A program made the translations under genes and the position numbers. From Bacteroidales bacterium (GTDB lineage: Bacteria > Bacteroidota > Bacteroidia > Bacteroidales > JAADGE01), in the NCBI GenBank assembly GCA_024762915.1, contig JANTGL010000005.1, positions 1 to 25,151 of the forward strand: 25,151 nucleotides of DNA. The letters are read 5' to 3'. This document shows, piece after piece, positions 23,717-25,151 of the stretch; the first letter of the stretch is position 1, and the number at the start of each line of letters is the position of its first letter. The notes under the pieces are model-generated. The model was not told where the DNA came from. It saw nothing but the letters and a program-made list of their open reading frames with translations, and searched no databases.

Positions 23717-24922
23717 TCATTCATTCTCAACTTCCAAAACCTTTTTTCCGTAAACCGTTATTCCCCATGCACCAAGCGGTGCAGTTAAAAGAATACTCAG
23801 TACTGCCATGGCTAAAATTTGTTCGCCGGGTAAGCTTGTCATGCCGGCTGCTTTCATGGCTGCGAGCGGTGCTCCGCCAATGGCTGCTTGTACGGTTGCT
23901 TTCGGAATATATGAAATTACAATGAATAATTTTTCCTTTTTTGTTAAATCTGTCCCGATAAGACTTAGCCAAGTTCCGATACTTCTGAAAATTAATGCAG
24001 TAAAAATAATTAATGCACCGATTAATCCCATTTTTAAAGCCACATGGATATTAACTTCAGTTCCGACCATTGTAAATAAAACAATTTCTGCCAAAATCCA
24101 TAACTTTGCAAGTTTTCCGGATAATTCGTGAGCATATTTGCCGCGTTTTTCCAAAATAATAAAACCGATTGACATCACCGCTAAAAGTGACGCAAACGGA
24201 ATGATGTTATCTAAAAGGTGTTCTGCCTGAACAAGAAAAACAGAAATTGCCAGAATAATTAACATCCGTTTTGTGGCTCGCGGATTAAATTTATCAAAAA
24301 GCAGATATAAAACAAAACCGACTAATATTCCTACGGCAATTCCGAGAATAATTGATGCCGGAATACTGAATAATTCCCATGCAACATTAACGTTTCCGCC
24401 GGTATAAATACCGATTAAAATACTGTAAATGACGATAACAAATACATCATCAATAGACGATCCGGCAAGGACCAATGTCGGAATACCTTTTTTTGTGCCG
24501 CGTTTTTCATCAATAAAATTGATCATTAAAGGAACAACAACTGCCGGAGAAACCGCACCGAGAACAGAACCTAAAATAGCTCCTTCAAGCAAAGTGAAAT
24601 TTAAAAAATAATGCGATAAAAACATGATTGCCGTTGCCTCAAAAACTGCCGGAATCATTGACAATAAAAGAGCCGGGCGACCGACTTTTTTAAGTGTGTC
24701 TTTTGATAATTCAAATCCCGCTCTAAGTAAAATAACAATTAAAGCAGCGGATGTAAGTTGGCTTGCAATATTTATCAAACTCGGGTCAAGCATGTTTAAT
24801 GCAAAGGGACCCAACGCAATACCCAGTATCAAAATCCCGACCAGTTCGGGAATTTTAATGTATTTAAACAGCCAAGCAATGAGCATTCCGGCAATAACCA
24901 ATCCTGCTAATGAAACAATCAT
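23717..24922 (-). CDS. cation/proton antiporter (CPA superfamily)
   Basis: A 401-residue protein with about twelve hydrophobic segments. Family features are the LVGILILGIALGP stretch after the first helix (about 27-39), LGAVSPAVVVPLM (121-133) and the paired acidic residues in SSIDDV (Asp158, Asp159), the site where Na+/H+ antiporters carry protons and cations. The Asp-Asp pair is like electrogenic NapA/NhaA-type members, while the Asn-Asp form occurs in NhaP. There is no C-terminal TrkA-N or regulatory domain. Na+/H+ exchange for pH or salt balance is the likely role, but the ion cannot be told from sequence. It converges on uvrA, with the REP-like element between. Confidence 0.87.
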   Translation of the reverse strand: MIVSLAGLVIAGMLIAWLFKYIKIPELVGILILGIALGPFALNMLDPSLINIASQLTSAALIVILLRAGFELSKDTLKKVGRPALLLSMIPAVFEATAIMFLSHYFLNFTLLEGAILGSVLGAVSPAVVVPLMINFIDEKRGTKKGIPTLVLAGSSIDDVFVIVIYSILIGIYTGGNVNVAWELFSIPASIILGIAVGILVGFVLYLLFDKFNPRATKRMLIILAISVFLVQAEHLLDNIIPFASLLAVMSIGFIILEKRGKYAHELSGKLAKLWILAEIVLFTMVGTEVNIHVALKMGLIGALIIFTALIFRSIGTWLSLIGTDLTKKEKLFIVISYIPKATVQAAIGGAPLAAMKAAGMTSLPGEQILAMAVLSILLTAPLGAWGITVYGKKVLEVENE

Positions 24923-24988
24923 AATTCATCAATTAAAAAGTTCATAAAAGCAGAAGTCATTATTCCGAAAATAAAAACGGACGGTTTG

Positions 24989-25006
24989 AGGTGAACTTCA
25001 TCACCT
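24989..25006. repeat. short hairpin upstream of the antiporter gene
   Basis: AGGTGA (24989-24994) and TCACCT (25001-25006) form a 6-bp stem with a 6-base loop between the partial gene at the right edge and the antiporter. No T-tract follows on either strand. The rest of 24923-25056 shows no gene. Confidence 0.3.
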
Positions 25007-25056
25007 GTTTATAAGGCGACAAAAATAAATAAAGTGTTTTAAAATGAAAACTTTTT

Positions 25057-25151
25057 TTAAAATGTAAACCGCCAAACCAATTTTAAAATACCGGCACTTG
25101 TCTCGGGTTTCAGCAATTCAACTTGTTTTATCGGTTCGTCATAATTTGTGT
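25057..25151 (-). CDS. 3' end of a probable outer-membrane beta-barrel protein (partial)
   Basis: On the minus strand an open frame enters from the right edge and ends at TAA (25057-25059). The visible 31 residues are polar at first (TNYDEPIKQVELLKPETS) and finish with alternating hydrophobic and polar residues, AGILKLVWRFTF, with phenylalanine as the last residue. A terminal Phe on an amphipathic beta-strand is the usual end of outer-membrane barrels recognised by BamA. The rest of the gene lies outside the window, so the type of barrel (porin, TonB-dependent receptor or other) is unknown. It is transcribed toward the antiporter gene, about 134 bases away. Confidence 0.55.
   Translation of the reverse strand, partial: TNYDEPIKQVELLKPETSAGILKLVWRFTF

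Noticed and set aside
23689..23925. A + strand reading frame of 78 codons overlapping the antiporter gene
   Set aside because: It lies antisense to a well-supported membrane-transporter gene, and its protein shows no coherent domain or signal.
1..25151. CRISPR array, insertion sequence, rRNA operon or plasmid origin
   Set aside because: I saw no regularly spaced direct repeats, transposase, rRNA motifs or replication genes.

Overview
The window is AT-rich (roughly one third G+C by eye). It reads as a chromosomal segment of a member of the Bacteroidota, probably Bacteroidales-like. The evidence is a SprE/PorW-type lipoprotein of the type IX secretion system, a DUF1460 lipoprotein, a Bacteroidota-type GAF domain, an ECF sigma factor of Bacteroidota type, and promoters of the TTTG / TAnnTTTG class in front of several genes. 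Most of the window is ordinary core chromosome. Only the left end looks accessory.

Left end (1-1360): three short, very AT-rich genes, the first cut by the window edge and the other two with signal peptides. Genes 1 and 3 both end inside the same kind of hairpin. Each hairpin has an identical 16-nt left flank, a 10-13 bp stem and an identical 11-nt right flank, and each is bracketed by a short outer pair (CAAC/GTTG or TAAC/GTTA). The middle gene is bracketed by a perfect 10-nt inverted repeat, GTTGGCAATA / TATTGCCAAC. This looks like gene cassettes separated by attC-like sites, with no integrase in view. It is the most interesting part of the window.

Region 1609-7174 (+ strand): a YciO/Sua5-type protein, an FMN nitroreductase, a small AT-rich lipoprotein, tRNA-His(GTG) with a clear promoter and terminator, a SpoIID/LytB-domain protein, a DUF1460 amidase-like lipoprotein and a radical SAM protein. 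The SpoIID and DUF1460 neighbours suggest peptidoglycan turnover.

Region 7190-10486 (- strand): a SprE/PorW-like TPR lipoprotein followed with no gap by a PrsW-type intramembrane protease. A 317-bp divergent intergenic region rich in inverted repeats separates it from three + strand genes: a secreted metallophosphoesterase containing a run of nine G, RecJ, and a flippase-like membrane protein.

Region 15489-20550 (- strand): an ECF sigma factor, a multi-pass membrane protein, a protein with three LysM domains and a periplasmic-binding-protein-like domain, and a HAMP-GAF membrane protein with no recognised output domain. The right end holds uvrA (+), a REP-like double-hairpin element, a cation/proton antiporter (-) and the last 31 codons of what looks like an outer-membrane beta-barrel gene (-).

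No CRISPR array, insertion sequence, transposase, integrase or rRNA was seen.
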